DNA of 64,000 nt from Undibacterium hunanense (GCF_014284335.1 NZ_JACOGF010000001.1:558001-622000); one strand, 5' to 3'; counted from the stretch's first letter, positions 22,443 to 32,558 are shown. A program made the numbers and translations. Notes: generated by a model not told the origin, from the sequence alone.

Positions 22443-22474
22443 AAAAAAAGCGAAGCATCAGCTTCGCTTTTTTC
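22443..22474. terminator. Bidirectional intrinsic terminator
   Basis: Perfect 13-bp stem (22444-22456 with 22461-22473), 4-nt loop ATCA, GCGAAGC core flanked by A and T runs, between the DUF1841 gene and the convergent bamC. Confidence 0.9.
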
Positions 22475-22492
22475 ATGCCTTATACAGCAAAA

Positions 22493-23668
22493 TTACTTCA
22501 ACTGATCATTCAGCAACTGCAGGATTTTCTCTGCAACAGGGGACGTATCAACCTTGCCGTCATTGCCATGTACCGATACGTGGCTGACTTCACCATTCGG
22601 CGCATTCTTCACAAGAATACGGTATTTCTGTGCATTCTTGGCTGCATCGCTGGAAGAACCAAACGAGAACAGTTTAGAGAAGAAGCCATCGCTGGCACCC
22701 TTGGTTTTGGCATCAATGTCCTGATCAATATAACGGACAAAGTACAGACCTTGTGAGCGATCCCTGTCTTCCACTGTAAAGCCGATGCGATCCAGTGCCA
22801 GACCAACCCTGCGCCATGCGCGGTCAAAGGCTTCATCCACTTCTACGTAGGTAGAGCCATCTGCCTTCAGCAATTTGGCATGAGCAACGGCTGGTGTGCC
22901 TGGTGCTGCTGCCGTTACCGCGACTTTGGCTTTTTCACCATCGGAACCCAGACGTACCATCAAACGCGACAGGAATTCAGCTTCCAGGCCCGGATCAACC
23001 GGACGTGGCGTCCAAACCGTACTGTCTTTTTGTGTACCAACCAGCACCTCTTGCGCACCGCGATGGCTGATGTAGATTTCTACTTCACCATTCGCGCCAC
23101 GTTCAATGCGGGTACGGAATTTATCACGCTCACCAGTTGAATACAGCGAATCCAGCACCTTGCCCAGGGTATTACGGATAATATCCTGAGGGATTTTTGC
23201 ACGGTTTTCAGCCCAGTCGGTTTCCATCACACCGGCTTCCTGGTTTTCCACATTGATGAGGAAACCCAGCTCTTGCCAGAAATCCTTCAGCTGTGGCCAC
23301 AGCGCTTCAGGTGTGTCCTTGACCACCAGCCAGCGCGTTGTACCATTGCGCTCTATGCGCATGTTTTGTACTTGCTTGACAGCAATTGCGCCACTACCTG
23401 TACCGACAGCGGCCTTATTGCCTTTTTCCAGGTTGTAGCTGGATGCTGTTGCACTACTCTTGTTGGCTTCAGGGATAGAGAAACGGTTATCACGACGAAT
23501 CTGAGTCAAATCTGGCGGCACCTCCAGGGATGCAGTCGTTGCCTTACTGGCACTTCTGTAATCAATGCGATTCGGTTCAAGGATGTTGCTGATTGAACTA
23601 CAGCCAGTCAAACCTAGCAGCGCAACAGCGCCGATGATCCCGTTTTTAGCAACAAAGCTTTTTGCCAT
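22493..23668 (-). CDS. bamC: Outer membrane protein assembly factor BamC
   Basis: A 391-residue lipoprotein of the BamC/NlpB family, an accessory subunit of the beta-barrel assembly machinery. It has an N-terminal lipoprotein signal with lipobox LTGC within MAKSFVAKNGIIGAVALLGL. An unstructured N-terminal stretch (RIDYRSASKAT...LEVPPDLTQI) follows, which in E. coli BamC binds BamD, then two helix-grip domains. It lies directly downstream of dapA on the same strand, the conserved dapA-bamC (dapX) pairing. The start at 23668 places the signal peptide correctly. Confidence 0.93.
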   Translation of the reverse strand: MAKSFVAKNGIIGAVALLGLTGCSSISNILEPNRIDYRSASKATTASLEVPPDLTQIRRDNRFSIPEANKSSATASSYNLEKGNKAAVGTGSGAIAVKQVQNMRIERNGTTRWLVVKDTPEALWPQLKDFWQELGFLINVENQEAGVMETDWAENRAKIPQDIIRNTLGKVLDSLYSTGERDKFRTRIERGANGEVEIYISHRGAQEVLVGTQKDSTVWTPRPVDPGLEAEFLSRLMVRLGSDGEKAKVAVTAAAPGTPAVAHAKLLKADGSTYVEVDEAFDRAWRRVGLALDRIGFTVEDRDRSQGLYFVRYIDQDIDAKTKGASDGFFSKLFSFGSSSDAAKNAQKYRILVKNAPNGEVSHVSVHGNDGKVDTSPVAEKILQLLNDQLK

Positions 23669-23745
23669 GTGAAAGTCCCTACGAATTATTATCAATTAAA
23701 ACTGCATGAAGCAAACTGACAGGATTCCTGCCTGTTCAGGGGAGA

Positions 23746-24630
23746 TCATTGTAATACACCTGACTCGCGCAAAGCAGCACGAACGGTTTCATGATATTGC
23801 GCAGCCATGGGAACCAGCGGCAAACGAATCCCGCTTGGGATCAATCCCATTTCAATCATCGCCCATTTCACTGGCAGAGGATTAGGTTCTACAAACAATT
23901 TATTATGCAGAGGCAGCACGCGGTTATTGATCGCAATCGCCTCCTTGAGATTACCGTTCATGGCAGCAACGCACAGCTCATGCATGGCCCGCGGTGCGAC
24001 GTTGGCAGTCACCGAAATGTTACCCTTGCCACCACAGAGCATCAACGCCATGGCAGTTGCATCATCGCCAGAGAATACAGCAAAAGATTCAGGTGCCAGA
24101 CGGATCAGGTCAGTGCCCCTGGCGATATTTCCAGTCGCGTCCTTGACACCGATGATGCCAGGAACCTGCGCCAGTCGCAGTATGGTTTCATTCGACATGT
24201 CGGCAACGGTTCTGCCAGGCACGTTGTATAGAATCACGGGAATATCTACCGATTCAGCAATTTTTTTGAAATGCTGATACATGCCTTCCTGGGTAGGACG
24301 GTTGTAGTATGGCACTACCTGCAGGGATGCATCCGCACCAGCCTGCTTGGCAAATTTGGTCAGGGCGATGGCTTCTTCAGTCGAATTGCCGCCCGAACCG
24401 GCGATGATAGGAATACGCTTGTTGGTATGTTCAACCGCAACACGTATCAATTCGCAATGTTCCTCTACAGAAACCGTCGGTGACTCACCAGTTGTTCCGA
24501 CAATGACAATGCCATCCGTACCTTCGGCGATATGCCAGTCGATCAATTTGCGCAGACAAGGCAAATCGAGACTGCCATCTTCATGCATGGGGGTTACGAT
24601 CGCAACCAGACTTCCCTGAATCTTTGTCAT
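23746..24630 (-). CDS. dapA: 4-hydroxy-tetrahydrodipicolinate synthase
   Basis: A 294-residue class I aldolase that condenses pyruvate with aspartate semialdehyde in lysine and diaminopimelate synthesis. Motifs: GTTGESPT (residues 45-52), [15 protein letters not shown], the catalytic Tyr in ILYNVPGRT (about 133), and the Schiff-base Lys in [12 protein letters not shown] (about 161). Forms an operon with bamC downstream (77-base gap). No lysine riboswitch is visible upstream. Confidence 0.97.
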   Translation of the reverse strand: MTKIQGSLVAIVTPMHEDGSLDLPCLRKLIDWHIAEGTDGIVIVGTTGESPTVSVEEHCELIRVAVEHTNKRIPIIAGSGGNSTEEAIALTKFAKQAGADASLQVVPYYNRPTQEGMYQHFKKIAESVDIPVILYNVPGRTVADMSNETILRLAQVPGIIGVKDATGNIARGTDLIRLAPESFAVFSGDDATAMALMLCGGKGNISVTANVAPRAMHELCVAAMNGNLKEAIAINNRVLPLHNKLFVEPNPLPVKWAMIEMGLIPSGIRLPLVPMAAQYHETVRAALRESGVLQ

Positions 24631-24729
24631 GTTAATGCAAGAAAAAAGTAAAACCCTGATTGTAGCGGATACGCTGATAATCTGGGCGCAAATAGCTGGA
24701 ATAAGCCTTTAAACTTGTAGGAGAATGTT

Positions 24730-25281
24730 TCAAAGTCTGTCCAAACCCCTGGTTTTTCCGATTTTTCTGGCACAAATACGCTGGATCATGGCTGGTTTAG
24801 GCTGTTCAACATAGCCTTCTTCATAGGCAATCACATGCATTGCCACCTGGGCATTAGACCGGATTTGCGCAAGAAGTTCGCCTTGCTGTAATAAAAAGGC
24901 AGGATTTGACGGCTTGCCAAATTGTTCGTTACCGGCAGCAAAGGTTTCATAAATCAATACACCACCCGGGGCAAGGCTGCCCAGCATGGCAGGAAACAGG
25001 GGCCTGTGCAGGTAATTACAGACCACGATGGCTTCAAAAGCGTTTTCTACAAATGGCCAGTTATCGTGTTCAACCTCCGCTTCCAGATCATGCAGCATGG
25101 TGCGGGCACCAGCAGCCTCAAGCATGACGAAACCCTGACCGTCCCTGTCGAGTGCCAGTACCTCATAGTTTTTTTCAAGCAGGAACAGGCTATTCCTGCC
25201 ACCACCACAAGCCAGATCCAGCACAAGCCCGGCAGGCAACAAGGCAATATGTCTTTGCAGCCAGGCAGAAGGCTCACCCAT
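24730..25281 (-). CDS. Class I SAM-dependent methyltransferase (TehB-like)
   Basis: A 183-residue methyltransferase. The SAM-binding motif I is VLDLACGGGRNSLFL, followed by an acidic motif II (VLALDRDGQG) and the motif IV region AFEAIVVCNYLHRPLFP. The small size and the sequence around motif I resemble TehB or UbiE-type small-molecule methyltransferases; the substrate is unknown. It sits 12 bases downstream of the inactive S2P homologue on the same strand, so the two are probably co-transcribed. An alternative start 4 codons upstream would touch the S2P gene. Confidence 0.82.
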   Translation of the reverse strand: MGEPSAWLQRHIALLPAGLVLDLACGGGRNSLFLLEKNYEVLALDRDGQGFVMLEAAGARTMLHDLEAEVEHDNWPFVENAFEAIVVCNYLHRPLFPAMLGSLAPGGVLIYETFAAGNEQFGKPSNPAFLLQQGELLAQIRSNAQVAMHVIAYEEGYVEQPKPAMIQRICARKIGKTRGLDRL

Positions 25282-25293
25282 GATGCACCCCAC

Positions 25294-25956
25294 TTAACCC
25301 AGCAACAGAAGAAACGGTGTAATCAATACCTGCAAGATCACATTGCCCGCTACCATCAGGGGCAACATCCAGTATTGCAGCAAATGCAGCAACGCCAGAC
25401 CCATCACGATGAAGAAGCAATATGGTTCCACTTTGGCGAACTTATATGCCATCTGATGCGGCAGCAGGCTCAGCAAAATCTGCCCACCAGCCAGTGGCGG
25501 AATAGGGATCAGGTGGAAGGCAAACATCGCCAGATTGGTCAACACACCTGCCTGTGCCATTTGCAAAAAGAAAGCTTCTTCCACTTGCATGGTCCGCAAA
25601 ATCACCGACAACAACAACAACCATGCAAAACCCATGACAAAATTGACCGCCGGACCAGAGAGAGCGATCCATTTCAGGTTTTTCTTGGGATCCCGCAACT
25701 GCCCGTAATTGATAGGCATGGGCTTGGCATAACCGAACAGGAAGGCACCGCCGGTCGCCAGATACAGCACCACAGGAATGACGATGGTGCCCAGCGGGTC
25801 GATATGCACTATGGGGTTAAAACTCAGACGCCCTTGCGCCTGCGCCGTAGTATCACCAAAGTGACGCGCCGTATATCCACGCGCTGCCTCATACAGGGTA
25901 ATGGCAAAAACCACCGGCAAGGCGTAAATCAATACGGTTTGTATAAGTTCATTCAT
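25294..25956 (-). CDS. Site-2 protease (M50) family protein lacking all metal ligands
   Basis: A 220-residue multispan membrane protein clearly of the M50/S2P class (short bacterial FwdA-like or YwhC type). Topology and context motifs are conserved: FAITLYEAARGYTARHFGD at the start, NPIVHIDPLGTIVIP, ALSGPAVNFVMG, and HLIPIPPLAGGQILL. The HExxH metalloprotease motif has become YEAAR (22-26), and the third ligand Asp of the usual PPLDGG has become Ala (LAGG, 155-158). All three zinc ligands are therefore missing, and the protein should have no peptidase activity. Reading frame and hydrophobicity are otherwise intact, so it looks retained, not decaying. Its role could be binding or regulatory. 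Confidence 0.88.
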   Translation of the reverse strand: MNELIQTVLIYALPVVFAITLYEAARGYTARHFGDTTAQAQGRLSFNPIVHIDPLGTIVIPVVLYLATGGAFLFGYAKPMPINYGQLRDPKKNLKWIALSGPAVNFVMGFAWLLLLSVILRTMQVEEAFFLQMAQAGVLTNLAMFAFHLIPIPPLAGGQILLSLLPHQMAYKFAKVEPYCFFIVMGLALLHLLQYWMLPLMVAGNVILQVLITPFLLLLG

Positions 25957-26007
25957 GAATAAGCTCTAAGATGTCACTGGCAAACAAAAAAAGGGGAAAA
26001 GCAGGCA

Positions 26008-26631
26008 TTACAGACCAAACAGGGCCACGTCTCCCCTGCCCTGGCGCACCAGTTCGGGAGAATCAGCCGTCATGTCGATCACTGTGGTGGGCACCAGACT
26101 ACAGGCACCACCATCAATCACCAGATCAATCAACTTCTCAAGGCGCTCGCGTATCAATTCAGGATCGGTCAAGGGCTCTGCTTCATCTGGCAAAATCAGG
26201 GTCGTACCCAGCAAGGGCTGCTTCAATTCTTCCAGCAGAGCATGGGTGATATTGTTTTCCGGCACCCGCAAACCTATGGTCTTGCGTGAAGGATGGCTAA
26301 GGCGACGCGGCACTTCCCTGGTCGCCTCCAGAATAAAAGTATACGGTCCTGGCGTTGCGGCTTTCAGCAGGCGGTACTGGCGATTATCAACTTTGGCATA
26401 TTGCGCGATTTCGGACAGATCACGGCACAGCAAGGTCAGATGATGTTTTTCATCGACATTACGGATCTTGCGCAGCCGCGTTACCGCGTCCTTGTCATCC
26501 AGATGGCACACCAGCGCATAGCAGGAATCCGTAGGCAGGGCAACGATGCCGCCATTGTCGATAATCTGCGCTGCCTGCTTGATCAGCCTCAGTTGAGGAT
26601 TGTCCGGATGAATTTGAAAAAATTGGCTCAT
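26008..26631 (-). CDS. yciO: YciO family protein (Sua5/YciO/YrdC fold)
   Basis: A 207-residue protein of the YciO branch of the Sua5/YrdC family, related to threonylcarbamoyl-AMP synthase (tRNA t6A synthesis). Visible features: GGIVALPTDSCYALVCHL near residue 28, KHHLTLLCRDLSEIAQYAKVDN, GPYTFILEATREVPRR near 95, and IGLRVPENNI. YciO is less active than YrdC in known cases, so its exact role is open. In E. coli yciO neighbours the RNase AM gene; here htpX lies between them. Confidence 0.9.
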   Translation of the reverse strand: MSQFFQIHPDNPQLRLIKQAAQIIDNGGIVALPTDSCYALVCHLDDKDAVTRLRKIRNVDEKHHLTLLCRDLSEIAQYAKVDNRQYRLLKAATPGPYTFILEATREVPRRLSHPSRKTIGLRVPENNITHALLEELKQPLLGTTLILPDEAEPLTDPELIRERLEKLIDLVIDGGACSLVPTTVIDMTADSPELVRQGRGDVALFGL

Positions 26632-26684
26632 AAAAATAAGAAAGGCGGTAGCTGTGCTACCGCCACTAACAGTCGTTCAATCAA

Positions 26685-27560
26685 TCAGCGCATGTTCTGT
26701 AATGCAGCAATACGCTCTTCCATTGGTGGATGCGTGGAAAACAAAGCACCCCAACCCGGTTTATCACTGATGCCAGACGCCGCCATCGATTTCGGCAACT
26801 CCCCAGGGGCCATACCACCCAGCCTCGCCAGTGCATGTATCATAGGCTGGCGATTACCCAGCAACTGGGCTGAACCCGCATCTGCACGGAATTCGCGCTG
26901 ACGCGAAAACCAGGCAACAATCATCGATGCCAGAATACCGAACAGGATTTCACACACAAAGACGGTGATCATATAGCCGATGCCGGGGCGGTCATTATCG
27001 CCATTGCGAAATACCGCCTTGTCGATTGCATAACCCACCACCCTGGCCAGGAACACCACAAAGGTATTCACCACACCCTGAATCAGCGTCATGGTCACCA
27101 TATCACCATTGGCAATATGCGCAACTTCATGACCCAGCACGGCCTCGACTTCTTCCTTGGTCATGCCTTCCAGCAAACCGGTAGAAACCGCAACCAGGGC
27201 AGAATTCTTGAACGCACCTGTCGCAAAGGCATTTGGCTCGCCATTGTATACCGCAACTTCCGGCATACCAATGCCAGCCCGTTCAGACAAAGCTTTGACC
27301 GTATTCACCAGCCATAGTTCGGTTGAATTTGACGGAGTATCTATTACCCTGGCACCCGTTGACCATTTTGCCATGGGTTTACTGATCAGCAAGGAAAAAA
27401 TGGCGCCTGTGAACCCGACCACCAGGGAAAACACCATCAGCGTGCCCAGTTGCAGACCGTTCGCCGTCAAAAACCGGTTAACGCCCAGCAGGGACAACAC
27501 AATAGACATGACGGCCATCACCGCCAGATTAGTCAGCAAAAACAGTACGATACGCTTCAT
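26685..27560 (-). CDS. htpX: Membrane-bound zinc metalloprotease HtpX
   Basis: A 291-residue M48B protease that removes misfolded inner-membrane proteins together with FtsH. Membrane spans lie at about 4-26, 36-60 and in the centre (about 155-210). The zinc motif is HEVAH (144-148), followed by IANGDMVTM, and the downstream Glu ligand is in [10 protein letters not shown]. The C-terminus ([14 protein letters not shown]) is typical. In many bacteria it responds to the Cpx or heat-shock systems; no clear regulatory site is seen here. Confidence 0.96.
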   Translation of the reverse strand: MKRIVLFLLTNLAVMAVMSIVLSLLGVNRFLTANGLQLGTLMVFSLVVGFTGAIFSLLISKPMAKWSTGARVIDTPSNSTELWLVNTVKALSERAGIGMPEVAVYNGEPNAFATGAFKNSALVAVSTGLLEGMTKEEVEAVLGHEVAHIANGDMVTMTLIQGVVNTFVVFLARVVGYAIDKAVFRNGDNDRPGIGYMITVFVCEILFGILASMIVAWFSRQREFRADAGSAQLLGNRQPMIHALARLGGMAPGELPKSMAASGISDKPGWGALFSTHPPMEERIAALQNMR

Positions 27561-27628
27561 GACTCACCTCACTCAGGAAACTACATAATTCATGTCCTGC
27601 AAATAAGGCCAATCCGGGGAAATTCAAG

Positions 27629-28477
27629 TCATACCCATGTTTCCCAGACCGGTTTCGCCATCGATGGCAAGGCAGGCAGGCATCCAATATCAATTTCCGC
27701 ATCTTGCGGGGAGTGAAAATCCGATCCGCGTGACGATAAAAACCCGTATTGCGCAGCAATTTTGGTGTATTCATCGTACTGGTCAACAGTATGACTGCCG
27801 GTGACAGTCTCAATTGCCAAACCGCCAAGATTTTTGAATTCTGTAAAGAAGGCATCAAATGCCAGCGGGGTAAGGTCATAGCGGCCGGGATGGGCGACGA
27901 CCGCCACGCCGCCGGCATTGCGTATCCAGCCTACCGCATCACTCAACGTGGCCCAGCGATGTGGCACGTATCCCGGCTTGCCTTCGGCAAGGTAATGCCT
28001 GAATACATCTGACACATTGGCACTGGCCCCTATTTCAACCAGGTAACGGGCAAAATGGGAACGTGAAATCAAGTCCGGGTTACCCACATATTTCAATGCA
28101 CCTTCATAGGCATTCAAAATACCGGAACGGCTGGCCAGCTCTGCTGCCATATCACGCGCCCGGCTTTCACGGCCGGAACGGGTTTTTGCCAGGCCATCCA
28201 CCAGACTCTGATTGGTTTCATCAATATTCAGGCCGACAATGTGTATGGTTTTACCAGCCCAGGTAACGGAAATTTCGACGCCGGGAATGTAACGCATACC
28301 CAGATCAAGGGCAGCTGCACGCGCCTCCGGGATACCCCTGACTTCATCATGATCAGTCAGGGCCCACAACTTCACCCCATTGGATTTGGCTCGTGCAGCA
28401 AGTTGCGCAGGAGCCAGCACGCCGTCAGAAATGATGGAATGACTATGAAGATCGGCGTTGAGTTCTGAAGATAACAT
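27629..28477 (-). CDS. rnm: PHP-domain phosphoesterase (RNase AM / 3',5'-nucleotide phosphatase family)
   Basis: A 282-residue PHP-fold protein of the YciV/TrpH type, which in E. coli is RNase AM and matures the 5' ends of rRNA, and in others removes the 3' phosphate of 3',5'-bisphosphonucleotides. Metal-binding motifs: ADLHSHSIISDG (N-terminus), LWALTDHDEVRG, VAHPGRYDLTPLAF and the C-terminal GSDFHSPQ. Starting at MLSSELNADLHSHS (28477) puts the first metal motif at the N-terminus as in the family. Forms a same-strand cluster with htpX and yciO. Confidence 0.88.
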   Translation of the reverse strand: MLSSELNADLHSHSIISDGVLAPAQLAARAKSNGVKLWALTDHDEVRGIPEARAAALDLGMRYIPGVEISVTWAGKTIHIVGLNIDETNQSLVDGLAKTRSGRESRARDMAAELASRSGILNAYEGALKYVGNPDLISRSHFARYLVEIGASANVSDVFRHYLAEGKPGYVPHRWATLSDAVGWIRNAGGVAVVAHPGRYDLTPLAFDAFFTEFKNLGGLAIETVTGSHTVDQYDEYTKIAAQYGFLSSRGSDFHSPQDAEIDIGCLPALPSMAKPVWETWV

Positions 28478-28615
28478 GATGAACAAAAAGGAAACAATGC
28501 GGGCAAGCCAGCGAACCAGGCAACCATGCAACACTCCAGCCTGTGAAGCTATTGTACTCCGGCAATCGTGATCGTGCTGCACCGCACGATCCACCTGCCC
28601 TTCCCGCTTATTTCC

Positions 28616-30934
28616 TTACAGCTTCATTTCCACGCGCAAGGTCCAGGTGGTGTAGGTTTTAGAGGTATTGTAATCAATACGATTCACGGTCTCTGAATTG
28701 ACGATGCTGCCACTCTGGTAATCATTTGCCCGCAAATTATTGGCAGACAGACGCATTTGCAGATTAGGATTGAATTTCCACAAGCCATACAAATCCAGCT
28801 GACGCTTGATACCGGTGCTGGTAATCTGGCTATTGCTGTTTTGTATATCGTAGGCTGGTGTCCAGTTAATACTGCCACCGACAGTCAGCGGAATGCCCGT
28901 TGGGCGATAATCCAGACCAAAATTTGCGGTCTGCTTTGGTTGCTGATCAAGGCGATTATTCGGCCCCACGATATCATCCACGCTAGACCAGAAACGACTA
29001 TAGTTACTGCGCACGTCAAGAGCCGGGCCATCAGGGAAAAATTCCTGCAACTGGAATTTCGCTTCCAGCTCGATGCCTTTGGTATTTGCGTGGCCGATAT
29101 TTACAGGAGAAGACACCCATTTCTTGGTTAAGCCATCGGGTTGCAGCACTTCCTCAGTCTTTCTGCGTATCAGATTATTGATATCACGAACAAAGAAATT
29201 GGCACTGATGATGCCAGCACGCGTCAGATAATGCTCAAAAGCGAGATCAATGCCCTTGGATAATTCCGGCTTCAAGAATGGATTACCTGTACGGTCAGGG
29301 CGATAGTAGCTGTTCTGGTTGGAGGTGCTCGGCAAAGCAATCAAATCGTTCAACGCGGGAGCTCGATAGCTTTGAGTCAGACTAGCCCTGATCTGATCTT
29401 TACCGGCACCGGGAATACGCCAAACACCGTGCAGCAACGGGCTCCAGACACTGCTGGTATTGTCGATTGCCCGTCCGGCTGAAGTGCTGCTGGTCTTAAT
29501 TCCCTCCCAACGCAAACCTGCATATGCGGAGAACTGTGGATTGATATCGAACTCATCCTGTGCGAATACCGCCAGGCGACGGGTACTGGCATCCAGATTA
29601 TCACCAGATTCAGCAAACTGCGCCTTTCCATTGTCCAGCGAAATGCGCGTCTGGCTACGCTTGCCTGCCTCCATATCCCAACCGGCTGCCAAAGTATGTC
29701 CCTCACCGTAAGGCATGGTAAATTTACCGCCGGTATTGAGACTGCTGTCGCGGGTATTATTAACATCGCTGATCAGGTCAAGCTGCTTGCCGTCTTTATC
29801 AAACTGATAGCGCAAGGAATTGCTATCCATCTTGCCCAAGCCACCGCCAAATTTGATATTCAGCTTGGCATTGCCTTCAAACTTATGCTGCCAGTTGCCA
29901 AAGCCGCGCAAGAATGTTGTTTCTGCATGTGCGGATGAAGTTGCCAACGCAAAATCCCCGTTAGTGGCCGTGCGCTTCGTACCCAATGGGTCGGATGGAT
30001 CGACTGTATAGTGATCGATCAAATTAACATTACTTTGCGTACTGGAATCACTACGCGAATTCATCAGGAATGGCTGCACCATCAAGGTGTCGCCATTTTC
30101 AAACTTATAATTAAAACGCGGCGTCAAATGGATGCCCGTAGTTTTTCGGTAGGTTTGATCATATTGATTCTGTATCAAGGTCTCCAAACCGTCTTTACTT
30201 TGCCCAACGGAATTGGTGTACGTACTACCATCATCGTGCTGGCGATTCTGAAAAACGGAACCACTCAAGGCATACGATAAACTACCAATTTCGCCAGGCA
30301 CAGTCAGCGACACATTGGGTGCCAACCTGCCCTGTTCATAGCCCATCGATAATTTCAGATCGATATCTTTTTGCTTGTACTCTTCACGCAAGACAATATT
30401 GATGGTGCCGGCAATCGCCTGCGTACTGAATTCAGCAACAGCACCACGGATAATTTCTATACGCTCTACCTGATCCGGTGTCAGACCATCCATCGAAAAA
30501 CCACGTGGTGCCCGTTCACCATTGATGAGTATCTGGGTATATCCGTTGCCCATGCCGCGCATACGGATATCACCACCACGGCCTGGACGTCCGCCTATGG
30601 TTACGCCAGGTAATCTTTTCAATACCTCACCCAGGTTGCTGTCGCCATTGCGATCCAGCTCTTCACGGCCAAAAATCATCTTGGCGGCAGTGGATTGACG
30701 ACGCTCTTCCAGGTCGGTACGGCCTCCATTGATGGTTACTTTTTGAACATTATCCTTGCTGGCAGCATCTGTTTTTTTAAGTGCCGCGTTTTCCTTGGCA
30801 TTCTTGTTTGGATTGGTTTCTTCTGTATTCTTTTGTGGCTCTGGCGGTGTTGATTGCGAATAGGCAAAAGGTGCGACGGAAAAAACACCCGCAATCGCCA
30901 GCGTCAAACTACTTAATTTAAATTTAGGATACAT
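28616..30934 (-). CDS. TonB-dependent outer membrane receptor
   Basis: A 772-residue receptor with a signal peptide (MYPKFKLSSLTLAIAGVFSV, cleavage near AYS-QS). A Lys/Asn/Glu-rich spacer is followed by a plug domain (VTINGGRTDLEERRQSTAAK, LGEVLKRLPGVTIGG, VERIEIIRGAVAEFS). A C-terminal beta-barrel ends with WTLRVEMKL. The general type is that of ferric siderophore or vitamin B12 receptors; the substrate cannot be told. No tonB, periplasmic binding or permease genes for uptake are adjacent, and no obvious Fur box is seen upstream. The start at 30934 is chosen to expose the signal peptide. Confidence 0.9.
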   Translation of the reverse strand: MYPKFKLSSLTLAIAGVFSVAPFAYSQSTPPEPQKNTEETNPNKNAKENAALKKTDAASKDNVQKVTINGGRTDLEERRQSTAAKMIFGREELDRNGDSNLGEVLKRLPGVTIGGRPGRGGDIRMRGMGNGYTQILINGERAPRGFSMDGLTPDQVERIEIIRGAVAEFSTQAIAGTINIVLREEYKQKDIDLKLSMGYEQGRLAPNVSLTVPGEIGSLSYALSGSVFQNRQHDDGSTYTNSVGQSKDGLETLIQNQYDQTYRKTTGIHLTPRFNYKFENGDTLMVQPFLMNSRSDSSTQSNVNLIDHYTVDPSDPLGTKRTATNGDFALATSSAHAETTFLRGFGNWQHKFEGNAKLNIKFGGGLGKMDSNSLRYQFDKDGKQLDLISDVNNTRDSSLNTGGKFTMPYGEGHTLAAGWDMEAGKRSQTRISLDNGKAQFAESGDNLDASTRRLAVFAQDEFDINPQFSAYAGLRWEGIKTSSTSAGRAIDNTSSVWSPLLHGVWRIPGAGKDQIRASLTQSYRAPALNDLIALPSTSNQNSYYRPDRTGNPFLKPELSKGIDLAFEHYLTRAGIISANFFVRDINNLIRRKTEEVLQPDGLTKKWVSSPVNIGHANTKGIELEAKFQLQEFFPDGPALDVRSNYSRFWSSVDDIVGPNNRLDQQPKQTANFGLDYRPTGIPLTVGGSINWTPAYDIQNSNSQITSTGIKRQLDLYGLWKFNPNLQMRLSANNLRANDYQSGSIVNSETVNRIDYNTSKTYTTWTLRVEMKL

Positions 30935-31238
30935 AAGTTTCAAACATATAAAAATAACGTACTGCCCTGGTGCAAGGAATTTTGCGCTCTGGGCAGATTG
31001 TATTTTTAAGCAAGGCTGAATACCAGCAATAGCCGTGCATTTATTGTATTGAAATGAAACAGGAAGGCAATTCCCGTTACTTTGCGATACCCTACGCACG
31101 CAACGGGAAATAGAGGGAATCCGGGCTTACATCACAACAGGGAAAGACCCTGATCCTAGACGGGTGCAGACGGGTGTTATGGGTATCAATATGTGCATCA
31201 ATCCAATCAAATATATGATCGGATTGAATCGGATGGAT
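30935..31238. other. Intergenic region between the TonB receptor and ABC permease
   Basis: About 300 bases without a gene. It should hold the receptor's promoter. A tandem 10-bp repeat (AGACGGGTGC / AGACGGGTGT, 31158-31177) and an imperfect repeat around AATCCAATC...GATTGAATCGGAT (31200-31230) are present. No strong terminator is seen behind the permease gene. Confidence 0.5.
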
Positions 31239-32558
31239 TCAGGCTTTGCGAAAACGCCACAAAGCCAGCAAGCCAAATAACAGCGTAAAAAGCAATTGCA
31301 CCCCAATGGCTGGCAAAGCGGCATCCAGGCCCAACCCACGCCAGGTCATGGCATCCAGACCATCGACTGCCCAGCGGGTTGGCACAATCAGGGTCAGACT
31401 CTGCAACCACTGCGGAAACATGAAAGATGGCATCCAGGCACCACTTAACATGACCATGATCAGTGTCGCAAAAACTGAAATGCCACGCGCAGCTTCCGGG
31501 GTTTTACCAAAAGCGGCGATCAATAAACCAAAACTGGCAGTCATCAAAGAAAATGAAATCGCGACGCCGACAAATCCCGGCAAGCTACCCGCGATATGCA
31601 CCTTGAACACCACGACTGCAACAGCAAAAATAAAACTGATGAGAAAAAAAGCAATCAATGCACATGACAATGCGCGGGCAATCAGCAGTGTATTCAAACC
31701 TACCGGGGCAGCCAGCAGGCGATTCCACAAACCCAGGCGCCGTGCCAGCAAAACACCGATGCCGGCGTCAATCGCCATGAACAAAATAAACTGCACGCTC
31801 ATACCGGCAAAGGAATGCGCATAGCCGTTGTATTTAGTGGTAACAGCATCGCCTGCGATCATCGCCTCATCTTTGGTGGTAAAAGGCATGTTTAAGCCTC
31901 CTGCTGCTGCCCCAGTCTCATTGGCAGCCTTGGGTTCTTTGCTGGCGGCATTAGTCTGATTTTGCTGACGTGACTGAAACTTTTTAAGACTGCCAAGAAA
32001 ATCGTGTAACTCTGCCTTATCCGGATTTTGTTGACTGCTTTTTTCCAGTTCCTGCATGCTCTGGTCTACGAAGGCCGTCCCACTTTTACCAGAGAACATT
32101 TCAGCACTGACACTTTGCATGACCTGTTGCGTCAACATGCCTTTGACCATGGCAAGCACGGCACTCTGCGATGGATCATAAAACACCGGCAGTTCAGGTT
32201 TGTTTTTGGCGCCAAACAAGGCACCGCCAGCATGTTCGCCAAATTTTTCAGGCAGTACGATGGCGACATTGATTTTGCCTTTGAGTACCATTGCCTTGGC
32301 TTCTTCCAGTGGCATTTCCTTAACAGAAAGAGATGCTTCTTCCTTGAGCCCTTTGACTATCTTTTGACTGATAGGATGGTTGTCCTGCACGACCAATGCC
32401 ACCTCTATCTTGGCTGCATCTTTTGAGCCAGCGCCGCCGGTGATAAAACCGAAGAAAGCACCTAGCAGAATGGGCATCAGCAAATTCAGCATCAAGGCGC
32501 GGCGATCTGCCATAAACAGTATCAGATCTTTCCTGATCAGTGCGAGCAAGGCGGTCAT
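31239..32558 (-). CDS. ABC-2 type exporter, permease subunit
   Basis: A 439-residue membrane protein of the ABC-2 family. It has an N-terminal span (about 19-40), a large extracytoplasmic domain (about 45-240, with a Gln/Lys-rich helical part) and five or six C-terminal spans. Conserved cues: FGFITGGAG near the start, SFAGMSVQFILFMAIDAGIGVLLARRLGLW in the middle and PQWLQSLTLIVPTRWAVDGLDAM near the end, the YhhJ/NatB-like pattern. It pairs with the ATPase gene 93 bases upstream; the substrate is unknown. Confidence 0.9.
   Translation of the reverse strand: MTALLALIRKDLILFMADRRALMLNLLMPILLGAFFGFITGGAGSKDAAKIEVALVVQDNHPISQKIVKGLKEEASLSVKEMPLEEAKAMVLKGKINVAIVLPEKFGEHAGGALFGAKNKPELPVFYDPSQSAVLAMVKGMLTQQVMQSVSAEMFSGKSGTAFVDQSMQELEKSSQQNPDKAELHDFLGSLKKFQSRQQNQTNAASKEPKAANETGAAAGGLNMPFTTKDEAMIAGDAVTTKYNGYAHSFAGMSVQFILFMAIDAGIGVLLARRLGLWNRLLAAPVGLNTLLIARALSCALIAFFLISFIFAVAVVVFKVHIAGSLPGFVGVAISFSLMTASFGLLIAAFGKTPEAARGISVFATLIMVMLSGAWMPSFMFPQWLQSLTLIVPTRWAVDGLDAMTWRGLGLDAALPAIGVQLLFTLLFGLLALWRFRKA

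Noticed and set aside
24631-24729. Lysine riboswitch before dapA
   Set aside because: The gap is only about 100 bases and shows no lysine-box structure.
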